Notes under the pieces: model-generated
Database searches by the model: none
What the model was told of the DNA's origin: nothing
The model's input: the letters and a program-made list of their open reading frames with translations, nothing else
Origin: Albula goreensis
Lineage: Eukaryota; Chordata; Actinopteri; Albuliformes; Albulidae
Direction: 5' to 3'
NCBI GenBank assembly: GCA_022829145.1
Contig: CM040746.1
Span: forward strand, 15,005,790-15,069,789
Length of the DNA: 64,000 nt
Shown here: in pieces, positions 27,331 to 38,582 of the stretch
Numbering within the stretch: the stretch's first letter is position 1
How the letters are laid out: the number at the start of each line of letters is the position of its first letter
Position numbers and translations under genes: made by a program

Positions 27331-30300
27331 GAAGTGTTTAACACATTAATCTCCAGGGGCTGCCTTTCAGGAATTATATTCCTTGTAAATAATCCTGGAT
27401 CTTTGTCACTGAACATCATGCATGGTTAGTCCTGCACCAGTCAAACCTCAGTTGTGGGTGTGCTAACTAACTGCAGTAGACAAGGACGCCATCTGTTGGG
27501 AGATCTTGGATCACACAACTGCATTTTAGAGCACTGTGTCTTTCTGCCTGTTTATGATTCACAGCCAAATATATTCAGGCAATCTATTCCAAACATGGTA
27601 TTTATCTGTATTATGGCTTTTTACATTCATCTAATTGACTTGAGTTTCAATGTAACCAAAGTAAAAGAATGTGAAATAGGATTAGATGCACACTGGGGAC
27701 AGAGCCTCATGATACAGAAAAAGCAAAATAAATGGAAACAATGAAGAAATGGAAAAGACAAAATGATTGGTTTTCTCTCTTCTTCTCCAGATCTTCAGTC
27801 TTAATTAGTCCCTATTTTTATTTTTTTGTCAGAAAAATCCCATCTTTGGATGAAATTGAGAGCCAGAAAGCAAATTCTCTCTTACTGATTGCTGGGCAAG
27901 AGAACCAATAATATTTAAAAAGCCACATGATTGCTTACAGGTATGTCAGACATATGGAAACATAATTGTTTTTCCCTAGTTTTAATCTTCCACAAATCAT
28001 AGAACAGCACTCCTTTCTCTTTGACTGATCGGTCACTGTGGTATCAATGGCATTATGTATTGCCTTGATGGGAGACACTTTGATCTGTAGCAGGTGTCCT
28101 CTACAAAGAGCGGTAATTAGATTTTATTCATGTAATAGCTTACAGATTTTTTGGGAATAGGTGGGTGGTATTCAAACAGATCATTCAAACTGAGAACCTT
28201 GTTAGACATTGTTTGATTTTTCATTCACCTTAATGCAAAGCATGGTTTCTATCACCATAGAAACAACATAAAATATAGTGTGTTGGTCATGCTCAGATTC
28301 GGACCTGTTAGGAGTTCCTGTGACCCTTGACTTCCCTGTGCACACAAATTGCATGTGTGCTATCCTGATGTCTTTTTGACTGTGTGCCATGACCAATGCA
28401 TCTGCATGTATTCCTGTATATGATGTGGCACATGTTGTGAGTGATGTGTAACCTGGTGCGTTTCATGAGATGACTGATGTGTTATGTGTTAGTATAGGTG
28501 CTATGTGTGTTAAAAATGATGAGATGATACTAGCTCCGTAGCTGCTTATTTAAATTATTCAGCATAGATGTTGATTATACTGCATTGCAACTGCCTAATA
28601 AACATTATAAAAAAAGACATGTGCCATGCACAGTAAGTGATGTGTGATAACTGATATGTAATGACTGATATGTCTCCTCCCCAGCTCCCGAACTAATCAC
28701 GTGACATCCAGCTGCTCCCAGACATAATTTTTACTGAACTCATCACAGCTCTGCTTTGCAGTAAATGTTTTCACATTTACAGTTTCAAATGTCAGGTTCA
28801 CAAAACAAGATTATACAGTGACCAATCAAAACAAAATTCCAATCAACATGCCACTGACATGCCAAAGTAAAATCCAACCACCTTGAAAGCATTGCAGTTA
28901 CTGTTCCTCATAGCTCAGTTATGGTGTCCAAACCAGGGCAATATCTGAAGATAGCTGACTACAGTCATGTCTTGAATCACTTATCCTTCATGATTCATTT
29001 CAATTGTGTTTGACAAAAATAGAGAAACCAAAGGAATAAATAGATGGATCATACTTGTTTCCAAACACATTAGGTCTCCCTACAATTCCAGGTTTTTGCA
29101 GGAAATAGAGTAAATACCTGCTTCTGGCATGAGGAGCCAGACTGCAGAAATAGCTGTGGAGGCATACTGGCCCTTTGTTCAATGGGCCACCTCTGTTGGC
29201 ACTGGCACAGGAGCTGAAAGGAGGATTCTGTCATGGTGGGGAATATTATCCAGACAGAGACCTTGAAATGTATCACTCCACTTGTGTAATTAAATATTAG
29301 TCTGAGGTGGTGAAGGCAATAACTGACAGTACTGATCAACAGCCTCCCTTCCACAATTATTTTTCACTTACTGCACTTCTGCCAGGTTGCTGTTGTCCAT
29401 TGTTCACACTCAGTGAACTCTCAGATCACTCACAGATAACAGTGCTAATGTGAATTGATAAACTCATAAATATAATTTTTCTATATTTGTAATAATTTCA
29501 CATGTACTTTGGGTAATGCTGAATACAGGTCAAAGTATTTAAGCTTTGTATTTATTTAAACATTTAAGAAGAAATCTGACCAGGGTTTATGGGGGTATAA
29601 ATCAGCACTGTATTAGCGACATTAAACTCATCTTGTATTATTGCTATGCAATGTTTTTATTACATAAGCTTCTAAATTCTGTACTTGTCATATAATATTT
29701 TTGGGAAATATATATTGCATTAAAGGTTCAATTTGAAAAAATGTGCATTTTTTGCTTATATATTTGCTATCTGATTTATATTTTTTAAATGATTGCTCAA
29801 GGAACTTTTGGCTAGGCAGATAACTAAGAATATTACTGATATTATCATACCAAGATACCTCACCATGGGAGCAAAAATGAGTTTGGACATGGCTTAGAGT
29901 CACATGAGAGTGATGTACTGTGAAATATTATCTCAGCAATGTACAAACATTCAGTGACAGGGAAGAAGAAAATCCTAACAACACACTACAAACTGATGTT
30001 GTGTCATTCACCTAGAATACAGAAAATGATTTTCAACAAATTGTGTTCAAAGGTTTGGCTGTTTGAAAGTTGGAATCTTCAGCAAAAAATGCAATTCTGT
30101 ACCACTACTAACGGACCAGAAGGTGGTATGCCAGCATTGTTGCGAATGTGAAAAGATAAAAAGGATAAGAAAAAATGTTAAAACCAAATGATTGTCATGG
30201 GAATTGCTTATTCAATTGGAGAATGACCACAGTGGTCAAGTGGAAGGGAACACCAAGATCTCAATAAAAACAACAAAAATGGTATATATACATAAAGAGA

Positions 30301-30532
30301 GCAAATCTTATACTCCTAAACCTTTCATACCCCCCTCTCATGTGCTTATACATGCCTAATGTGCAAGCAATGGTTTACACCTAGGCTGATTGATAATCCA
30401 CCTCAGCTTCCTCATTATCAAGACCACTGCTGTCCAAGGTCCTGTACTCTCCCCAGACTGAGGGCAGGAACAAGACCACTGTCGACCCACCATGGGGAGG
30501 AGCCAACAAGACACAACAGATGCTTGGAGAGG

Positions 30533-30564
30533 CATGATGCTAGCCTGTTTCAGCTAGCATCATG
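30533..30564. repeat. Perfect inverted repeat, 12-base arms, 8-base loop
   Basis: CATGATGCTAGC at 30,533-30,544 is complementary to GCTAGCATCATG at 30,553-30,564. Confidence 0.9.
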
Positions 30565-30659
30565 AAAGAAGGCAAAGTGAAGAAGCAAGGGGAAAAGCCA
30601 ATGGAGGAAAACAAGTTGTCCAGTCCAGTCAGGCCACCAGGGGCAGTATGCCCACATTT

Positions 30660-31075
30660 TGACCTACTGTCAGTAATGCTGTCTGATTCCTTGTTTTCTG
30701 TCATGTTGTTTTTGTTTTCGTTTCTCTGTCCATGTGGTTAAGTTTTGGTTTTCCGTTTGTTTGCCACACCTTCCTCGTTACCTTCTCTAATGACTTATAT
30801 GTTTCACCTGCTCTGCTCCACACCTGTGTCTCGTTTGCTCATTTGCCTGTGCATTTATACTTGATTTGTTCCTTAGTTCTTCACAAGTTCTTCTCAGTGA
30901 GTTTCCTGTTACACTACGAGTCTTTTGTATCTGCTCTGCCTGCCTGATTTTTGACCTGTATTTGTTCCTTGTTTTTCGAGTTTTGGATTGTGTTTTTGTG
31001 CTTTCGCCAAGTCTGTCTGGTTATGAACTTTGCCTGCTATTTCGAATAATAATGTTAGATTCCTCAATATTGTAA
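30660..31075. mobile_element. T-rich dispersed repeat, possibly a solo LTR of a fish retroelement
   Basis: A T/pyrimidine-rich block with CACACCTGTGTCTCGTTTGC followed by TTTATACTTG, and then GCCTGATTTTTGACCTG, has the texture of solo LTRs of fish Ty3/gypsy-type elements as I recall them. No gag, pol or env sequence is beside it and no clear terminal dinucleotides or target duplication were fixed. It would be an old fossil. A host-derived repeat is equally possible. Confidence 0.25.
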
Positions 31076-32779
31076 TGCTGTCTATGCCAAGTTAAAGGAT
31101 CCAAAGAGATCATATATACAGTATATATAATTATTTATTATGTAATAATTATTTATTATTAAGAGTATATACAAATAAAATTAAAAGCTTAAATTGTTAA
31201 AAAGCAAGCTTAAGTGTGTAAATCTGTATTTGACTGAAAACCACTTTATTTTTTATCATTATCCACATTAGTTGATCTGGGATTTAAATATTAGCATAAC
31301 TATAAACAAAATATGCTTATATTTATAGATGTCTGTGTTTGACATGCATTGTATCATTTTAAACTGTGAAGGTGAATCTGAGCTAGTTTGGCATGTTATT
31401 CCACCAGACATTAGACTTCAGTAATAACAGGAGTTCCCATAAGCTAGAAGTGCAGGTGTTGTGTGAAGTCTCTGTCCTTGCTCTCATCTGCAGGCTGAGA
31501 TCCTGTGACCAGGCAGGACTTCACACCAACTATCAGTTCCTCCAGAGCAGTATGTGGGACACAGACTGGCCCTGCTGAGAAAAAGAAGACTTCATAAATG
31601 TGATTTGCATGTTAATTATTGCATGAAATATTCACTTTAAACTCCACTTAAGCTGAACTAGTGTATCCGTTCAAAGAGAAGATGATTACACCAAAATTTC
31701 TCATCCATGGCGTGTTGCTGCTTGCTATTCTGAAATGTAACTGCAACATTTTCCCAAAACCGTTCTTTCTCGCCATTGCATGTAATGGTGTCTTATTAGC
31801 TTATGTGAGTCCCTTATTGGAAGTGAACATGAAGTCTAGCGTGCACATGGGTTTTGGAGGTCAGCTTAATGAACTTGGCTACACTCATGGTGGCGGACGT
31901 GTAGGTAAGAGGACAGCAATACAGATGGGAACTCTGCATGAATCCAGACTTCACCCTGTCAGGATTCTGAGAAAAGCTAAGCTGGGGTCTGATGTCTTAA
32001 CAGTCATTATAGCTTCCTGATAAATATAAATATTCACCCAACTTTTTTAGTTTAGGCCTAATATTCACACCTCTTAAGGTTGTATCCCTTCTGGCAGTTG
32101 ACGTTTTCCTCAGATAGCAATTTGTTCCATGACTAATACTATGTTGATTAAAGTGTTCTTGACTGCCAGTGTTCTCTCAGTTTATCAATACATCAGTAAG
32201 GGGGCTATGGAGGTGTTACCATATGACTATTTAATGCAGCAATTTAAAAATATTTACAAAAGATACCATAACACTGAATGTAGCACCATATCCATAGTGA
32301 CAAAGTTTAGGTAATGTGGGACATCATATATAGTATGAGCTTTAAGGTCCTGGACTCTGGAAATGGAGACTAAACTAATGTGTGTTCTGCTACTGTAATA
32401 CTCCACAGGTTGCTCTACCCTACACCAGAAATAAGAAAATGAGAAATATTGTATAAGTATTAGTAGCAACTTATTCTGCCCTAACTAACAAGGTCTTTTC
32501 TGAAAATAGACAGAATGACTACGCAAAATCCACTGCTGATTGTGACCATAGTCCCAACCAATGCCATGTCTTCTCTGTAAAAGATACTTGTGATAAACTA
32601 GCTTGAAAAGATAAGTTACAATAAATATAACCAACTATTTCATGTTGAAACTGTTGTGTTTCTATTTCAACTTAAAGTAGAGGGTTATCAGATTAACAAG
32701 AAAACTGGGCTGCGGAATTATGGGTGTTTCCATTTTAAGATCACGGATGGAAACATTAAGCACAAGTCATGTAATCAGG

Positions 32780-32880
32780 TGGCTCGCTGCCGAGGTGACT
32801 AGCTCCTGCCTGCTGATTGGATTATTCCGTCTGTCGCATTGGACTGTGTATAAATTTTACTAATTGAAAAACAGTCCAGT
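32780..32880 (+). promoter_or_regulatory. Possible distal promoter of cdk5r2 (two inverted CCAAT boxes and TATA)
   Basis: Two ATTGG motifs (32,815-32,820 and 32,837-32,842) precede TATAAATT at 32,849-32,856, about 1.1 kb upstream of the cdk5r2 start codon. A further GATTGG followed by GCAAAT lies near 33,572-33,583. The arrangement fits a polymerase II promoter, but the box spacing is tighter than usual and no transcript evidence is available. Confidence 0.3.
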
Positions 32881-33981
32881 CTCACGTATTTCTGCAGTAT
32901 TAATGGAAATGCGTTGTGTTTCCTTATTTTTATTTACATTTGACAACAATCCATATTAAAATTATTGAATTAAAAAAAACGTTTGATTCTTCACACCTCA
33001 CATATGCCAGCGCTGTTTACATTGACATTAACATTTTTTTCGATTAGTTTTAATAATTAGTCCTTTACACTTTCAGTTTGATTGAGCTGTGAAACAAGCC
33101 ATTGTGTCTTGTGTCAGAACTTTATTTCTGTCCTACTGTCCTTCAATATGCATCCTCTAAAATAAAACTGCGTTTGACAAAATAAATCTCAATTTCTCAC
33201 AGTAGAATTGCTGTACTGTATAATTTGTTATGATAGGTAGGTTTTCATATTTAAAGACAATAGGCCTATAACTGAAGCTACAACCTTGTCCTCGACATAT
33301 CTATATTAGCTTTTGTAGTAGATCAAGGCGAATGACACACACAATGTTTGCATGTGTTCTGGCCATCTTTTTATCTTAAAGAAATGTAAAATGGGTCATT
33401 GTTTTAAGGATGTTACTGGATACTAAAACGGAAGGACTTTCCCCCGTCCCCTTTTTATTAACAGACTGTCGCTTTACGAGATAACGGTCAGGAAATAGAG
33501 AACTGTATCGGGCTACAAACTGCCTACAATTGATTTACTAGGAACGGGAGATAGGGTTACTGCTCTACTCTGCGATTGGTGCAAATAACTGTCAGTCTTA
33601 GAATTTATCCTTCGGGTTGGCTGACTCAGACTGGAACGGCTAATCCAGACTCTGCAGGTTTATCTCTTTTTTTTTTTGCCTGGCTACGAGTCTGTCGGCA
33701 CTGCCCATTGCTCTCTGTGTCTGAAGCTGTAGGTTGCGGGTTGCTGCAGAAGGAGCAGCAGCGCATGGGCGTCATACGTTTGCTGGAATTTTAAGCCGGT
33801 AACATCTGTGCTGTTTTTTGCAGCTTCTCTCTATTGTCAACCCGATGGTCTGCACACATTATCAATGGATCAATGAACCCGAGGCTTTAATCTGAATCTA
33901 TATCCTCAACTCAGTCTTCTGGACGCAAGGAAAGAGAAAACATTCCTCAAGGCCGTTGGGTGTTGGTCATACGCCGAAGAG

Positions 33982-34935
33982 ATGGGTACAGCACTGTCTA
34001 TATCTCCAACATCAAGAAAAGCGGCCATCCTCGATGAGAAGACAGATGGGGGACATACGACTAATGGAAAACCGGAGAAAAGCCTTAAACGAAATTCAGT
34101 GATAATATCAGCGCTTACATGGAAGCGGCTGGTTGCCGCCTCGGCCAAGAAAAAGAGCACCAAGAAGGTTAACCCGAATCCCCCGCCGTCGCAGAATAAT
34201 AACCAAATCGAACGGCTAAATAATGAAAATATAAAGAAATCACAGCAGTCGAATTCCGACTGGAAAGGGTCGCATCGGGATCCGAAGCAAGGACCGCTAG
34301 CAGTACCCGTGCCTACTGTTCCGAACCAGAACGTTCAATCCAGTCAAGCTCAGAATGGCTCATTGAACGGTAAACAGATAGTAACAGTCAAAAAACAACC
34401 AAGTAACCGTTCTCTCATTTCTCCAAGACGAGTTATTGTTCAAGCCTCAACTGGGGAGCTGTTGCGTTGCCTGAGTGAATTTATGTGCCGGAGATGTTTT
34501 AAACTCAAAGAGCTTAGCCCCAACGAGATAATACTGTGGTTCCGAAATGTGGACCGGTCCCTCTTGATCCAGGGCTGGCAGGACCAAGGATTCATTACAC
34601 CCGCTAACCTAGTGTTCGTCTACTTGCTGTGTAGAGAGGCGGTGACGGATGACATCGACACCGAATATGAACTTCAGGCCACCTTCCTGACCTGTCTTTA
34701 TCTGGCTTACTCATACATGGGTAATGAAATTTCTTACCCTCTGAAACCTTTTCTCGTTGAAACCAACAAGGAACTCTTCTGGGAGCGATCCCTAAAAATC
34801 ATTGATAAAATGAGTGCCAAAATGTTGCAGATCAATTCGGATCCGCATTTTTTCACCGAGGTGTTTCAGGACCTCAAAAATGAGGCAGAGTCAAGGGATA
34901 CGAACGGCAAATGGACGAATAATCTGGACCGCTAG
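33982..34935 (+). CDS. cdk5r2: Cyclin-dependent kinase 5 activator 2 (p39), intronless, 317 aa
   Basis: The product is the p39 regulatory subunit that binds and activates CDK5 in neurons, with roles in migration, axon growth and synapses. The protein starts MGTALSIS; Gly2 fits the N-myristoylation signal that anchors p35/p39 to membranes. A basic stretch at residues 38-62 (SALTWKRLVAASAKKK) is typical of the family. A low-complexity Asn/Gln/Pro linker covers about 63-145. The CDK5-binding, cyclin-fold domain runs from about 147 to 305, with SPRRVIVQASTGELLRC, GWQDQGFITPANLVF and YMGNEISYPLKPFLVE. The end, NLDR, matches mammalian p39. TGELLRC, PLAVPVPTVP and ISALTWKRLVAAS favour p39 over its paralogue p35, although the LNNENIKKS stretch is p35-like. 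The start codon has G at -3 and +4. One exon is normal for this family. The frame is richer in CpG than its flanks. No break is seen. Which fish paralogue (a or b) cannot be told here. Confidence 0.97.
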   Translation: MGTALSISPTSRKAAILDEKTDGGHTTNGKPEKSLKRNSVIISALTWKRLVAASAKKKSTKKVNPNPPPSQNNNQIERLNNENIKKSQQSNSDWKGSHRDPKQGPLAVPVPTVPNQNVQSSQAQNGSLNGKQIVTVKKQPSNRSLISPRRVIVQASTGELLRCLSEFMCRRCFKLKELSPNEIILWFRNVDRSLLIQGWQDQGFITPANLVFVYLLCREAVTDDIDTEYELQATFLTCLYLAYSYMGNEISYPLKPFLVETNKELFWERSLKIIDKMSAKMLQINSDPHFFTEVFQDLKNEAESRDTNGKWTNNLDR

Positions 34936-36480
34936 GTAAAATAACGAGGGCGGGTGTATCCCCTCATCCTTCGTGATAGAGTGGTTGAATGTCGGGGTCC
35001 GTGTGAACATAAGATGCTAACATGCACTATAATCGGTTATAGCAGACTTGTCCTTTTTTCGATAAAAAGACGTCTCGTGTTGTTACAGTGTAAAATAATA
35101 CCTCGTGCTACTGTGAATCACAGTACATTAGGGCTCGAGTAAGGGGCAGTCCGTTAGCCTAAATGCATGCCTAAAGTATTCTAATTGTTATTTCATGGTA
35201 GTTTTTAAAAATTGTTTGGGCGATGCAGGGTGACACTGAAATAATAATATATTAGTTGGTTATCTGCTGTTTAGATGGTTTATTTCGATGTCTATGTACA
35301 TTTGAAGAGAGCGGCCCTGGGAGCAGCATTAAGGAACTGATGTGGAGCTATCCAAGGTCCTGGCCTTCAACACCCAATTTGCACATCTACTCATGCTATC
35401 TCTTTGAACTTTGAATGTACAAATTTACCACCACGTAAAGTAACTCTACTGTCTTATGTGCCAATTGTTATATTATAAAACATATTGTTTTGTATCGTAT
35501 ATTTAAAGCTAAATATATGAAAACAAATGGTATCAGAATCCCTGGAATTCCGATTTCAGTAATTTTCAATAGTATTTTTTTAAATGGGAAAGGAAGGGAA
35601 AAATAAAATGCATCTGATTTTGGTTGAATGTAAATATAGCATTTGTCCCGTCATTACTGGTCAGTAGTCACACAGCAGACCTCTCAGTTTTCCTCAGATA
35701 ATAGAACAATCAAATCTTAAACGTAATCACCTTGTATTTATTTCTATCTCTTGCTTTCTCTAGTTTGCAGTTAGTGAAGTCCAAACAGGACGATTATGTG
35801 TGAACTACTGTCTGGAATCTTTCCAATCTTTATGTGTTTATAATGTACAATAACGAATGTAAACGGTTATTATGTTCACCTACGTTGAAGAAAAGTATCT
35901 CTACTGACATAAATGGACAGGGAGGATTTTTTGTTGTGTCAGTGTATAAGCAAGTGCTTAAAACGACAAAAGTTCGTGGTCTTTTGACCCTAATCCTTTA
36001 ATCAGCTGACATCCTATTTGTTTCCTTTCACTTCCGCAGAATGTACAAGGGGAGCTATCTGTTGCGACTTTATTTGTCATATTCTTGCATTAGACACTGT
36101 TTTCACATGGGTATTTTTGTAATTGTTATGTCGCAAAAGAGCGTTGAAAAGCAAACATTTGACCATGTAGCTTAACAATCATTTCTGATGAAAAATGTAA
36201 AATTATATTTTGTTTTATCTTTAATTTATTATATAATTTTATTTTATTGTTGTTATTATTTTGTTTATTTTATTTTTGTTTACTTCATTTATTAATTAAT
36301 TTATTTAAATTTATTTCATTCTGTTAATTTTTTAAATTGTTTTTTTTTCTCTCTCTGTCTCCAATACACTATAAGCAGGTACATTGGTGTACTGTCAATA
36401 TTTGTGAACAATGTTCGGATTAAAAGTGAAACGTAAAACTAACCGGTCGATCAATAAAATTAAACTCAACTGAAATGTAT
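34936..36480 (+). other. cdk5r2: Probable 3' UTR of cdk5r2
   Basis: This is AT-rich sequence from the cdk5r2 stop to a canonical polyadenylation signal. A run dense in ATTTA/TTTATT motifs at about 36,190-36,345 looks like an AU-rich element, a class of sequence bound by ELAV-type and decay factors. An earlier AATAAA at 35,602-35,607 could give a short form. The extent is inferred from signals only. Confidence 0.6.
36453..36458 (+). terminator. cdk5r2: Candidate polyadenylation signal of cdk5r2 (AATAAA)
   Basis: AATAAA lies 1.5 kb past the stop and is followed within 50 bases by T/GT-rich sequence (CCTGTCATGGTTTCCC), as expected around a cleavage site. A proximal alternative is at 35,602-35,607. 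Confidence 0.5.
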
Positions 36481-37954
36481 GACGTATGAGCCTCCTGTCA
36501 TGGTTTCCCTTGTATTTCTCCTCGGTCGCTGGCCCTGGTGCTGAACAAGAGATCAGAGCTTTAAACTTTTAAACGTTTGCTGTGAAAGAATTGAAGCAAT
36601 CTCATTTACTACTTGTCTTCGATTGCCAAGTAAAAATACAAATATAATAGTCACCTAAAGCACTTAGCGGTACCTTATATTGTTATATATATGCTGGCCA
36701 CGTTTTGATACTTAGACCAATATGTTGTTTGCATCACGTATCTTGTCACTGTGTGCATGGTCGATACATATTAAGTCCAAGAAAAGGTATGAGTCTGAAA
36801 CTGTGAAAGCAGGAAAAGAAAGAGGTTTATTGTCTCACCCTTAGAAATGTTACTCTGAAGATGTCTAAGGTCAGTGTTGTGGTTTGTATTATGCATCAAA
36901 TGTAGATTTGATAAAAATCAAGCTTATTTTATTTGAATTTTAAAGAAGTATATTTTGATAAATAATCCTTTACTCTATGAATCCAATGTGCTGTTTGACT
37001 CATCACAGCAAAAACCACAACCTACGCACCCAGCCGTTGGCTTGAATTAAGAAATCCCCCAGAATTTGTGAATCAAGCACGTGGCCCGAGTGTTCTTATG
37101 TTTGATTGGCTGGAATTTGGTGCAGTCTGTTAGAACTGTCACTCTGACAGAAGGCTGCGGAGCCCGACTGCTGGGTCATAGGAATTTCTAATCCAAGACT
37201 GCAGGCGCATTCCTCTTGTTTCCATAGCAACTAGTACATTGTTGAATGTGTCTCCATATGATGCGTGGGCAAGATGTTTAACACAATACCGAGGTTGTAT
37301 AACCCTAATGCTTTCAGTAAACCGATAAGTAGTGCTGGAGTACAGCTGTCATATCGGAAATAAGTTTTTTAATTCTGAATTCTTTAATTCTGATGTTGAA
37401 CCATCAACATCACTTAGGCTACTTCAGAAATGCTGCTCAACAGATGTATGTTATAGGATGTGGTTGTCATGGATACAACAGCAGCAATAAGAAGCAAAGC
37501 GTAGCACAGAAACATTGTGGTAACAGGGAAAGGAAATACTCATAACTGATTAATTTAGCAAAAGGATAAGATGGTTTTCAGTTGAGATGTGTAATAACAG
37601 GTTTTCCGATACTGAGGGTGAGTATTTGTAATTGAACCATCTTTTTAACCACACACACACAACCAATGAGGCCATGCTCTGCAGCTAGATGGAACTGAAA
37701 TTAAGAATTACAGACATTCTCCTTAGTGAGACATTTCATCTGGAAAAGCTGAAGCTAATTCAGAAAAAATGTTTTTCCTCAGAGAAAGATGGAGATGGAT
37801 TTATTCCCCTTCAGGTATGACTTATAATTTAATTGCAAACTATAGATTTCTATTTGCATGTGAAACACTGATCGATGAGTCTGAAATTCAGAATCCAGAC
37901 TATATCTCCACACGGTTCAGCAAAGATTGCTTGACTCACCTTTATTTAACCAAC

Positions 37955-38060
37955 CCTGTACTGATAGACTGCTGATCCTTCAGATGAAACATTGAACTGT
38001 GGTCCTGGCACAATGTATTCATTAAAATGGGACACATAGTTCTAAAAATAGTGAAAAGGA
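37955..38060 (+). repeat. Fragment of a dispersed fish repeat
   Basis: GATCCTTCAGATGAAACATT then GAACTGTGGTCCTGG and CATTAAAATGGGACA resembles a common fish repeat whose consensus reads CCTTCGGATGAGACGTTAAA and GAGGTCCTGAC followed by GTGGTCATTAAA. The class (SINE or DNA element) is not certain; the match is from memory. Confidence 0.35.
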
Positions 38061-38496
38061 GATGGGAGGTAAATTTAAACAGAAAAGGTGACACATGTAA
38101 CCATCCCACTATGTGGGGTTGGTACAGAAATGAAATCTCATTTGACTGATCTGGTTAAACAAGAGTAAAATAGAATAAGCACAGCAACACTTTGTGGGCC
38201 CATCCCCTTACTACAACATTATCTTTAAATTCTGAAGGGTGAACACAGAATATACAACCTATGACATGTGCTCATAGACACCGTCCACTGCCCACGACAG
38301 TACACTGAGCAGTCAAAGCTGTGCTACCTGAGGGCTGACCAGCTTAAGCAGCTGGTACCTGCTGATTTCTGGTACTTGATGGACCAGGGGAATCATTACC
38401 CTGCCAACCAGAGGGGGTTACCCTGACAACAGTAATCCAACTTACCAGGTTCGGGGCAGTCAAGCTTGCATGCTGGCTAATGTTATTCCCTGTATG

Positions 38497-38497
<1 letters not shown>

Positions 38498-38581
<84 letters not shown>
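38498..38581. repeat. (TTA)n microsatellite, 28 units
   Basis: Perfect trinucleotide array; the poly-Asn frame across it is an artefact. Confidence 0.98.

Positions 38582-38582
<1 letters not shown>

Larger units (their letters stand above)
27331..33981. other. Intergenic region upstream of cdk5r2
   Basis: No gene recognised. Chance frames such as 31,661-32,020 lack any domain. The last 1.2 kb becomes less AT-rich and should contain the cdk5r2 promoter and leader. Confidence 0.6.

Noticed and set aside
28380-28680. Tandem array of GATGTG-like words
   Set aside because: Spacing is irregular and no period could be fixed; probably compositional.
31661-32020. 119-codon frame with a signal-peptide-like start
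   Set aside because: No family resemblance, and the C-terminal part looks random.
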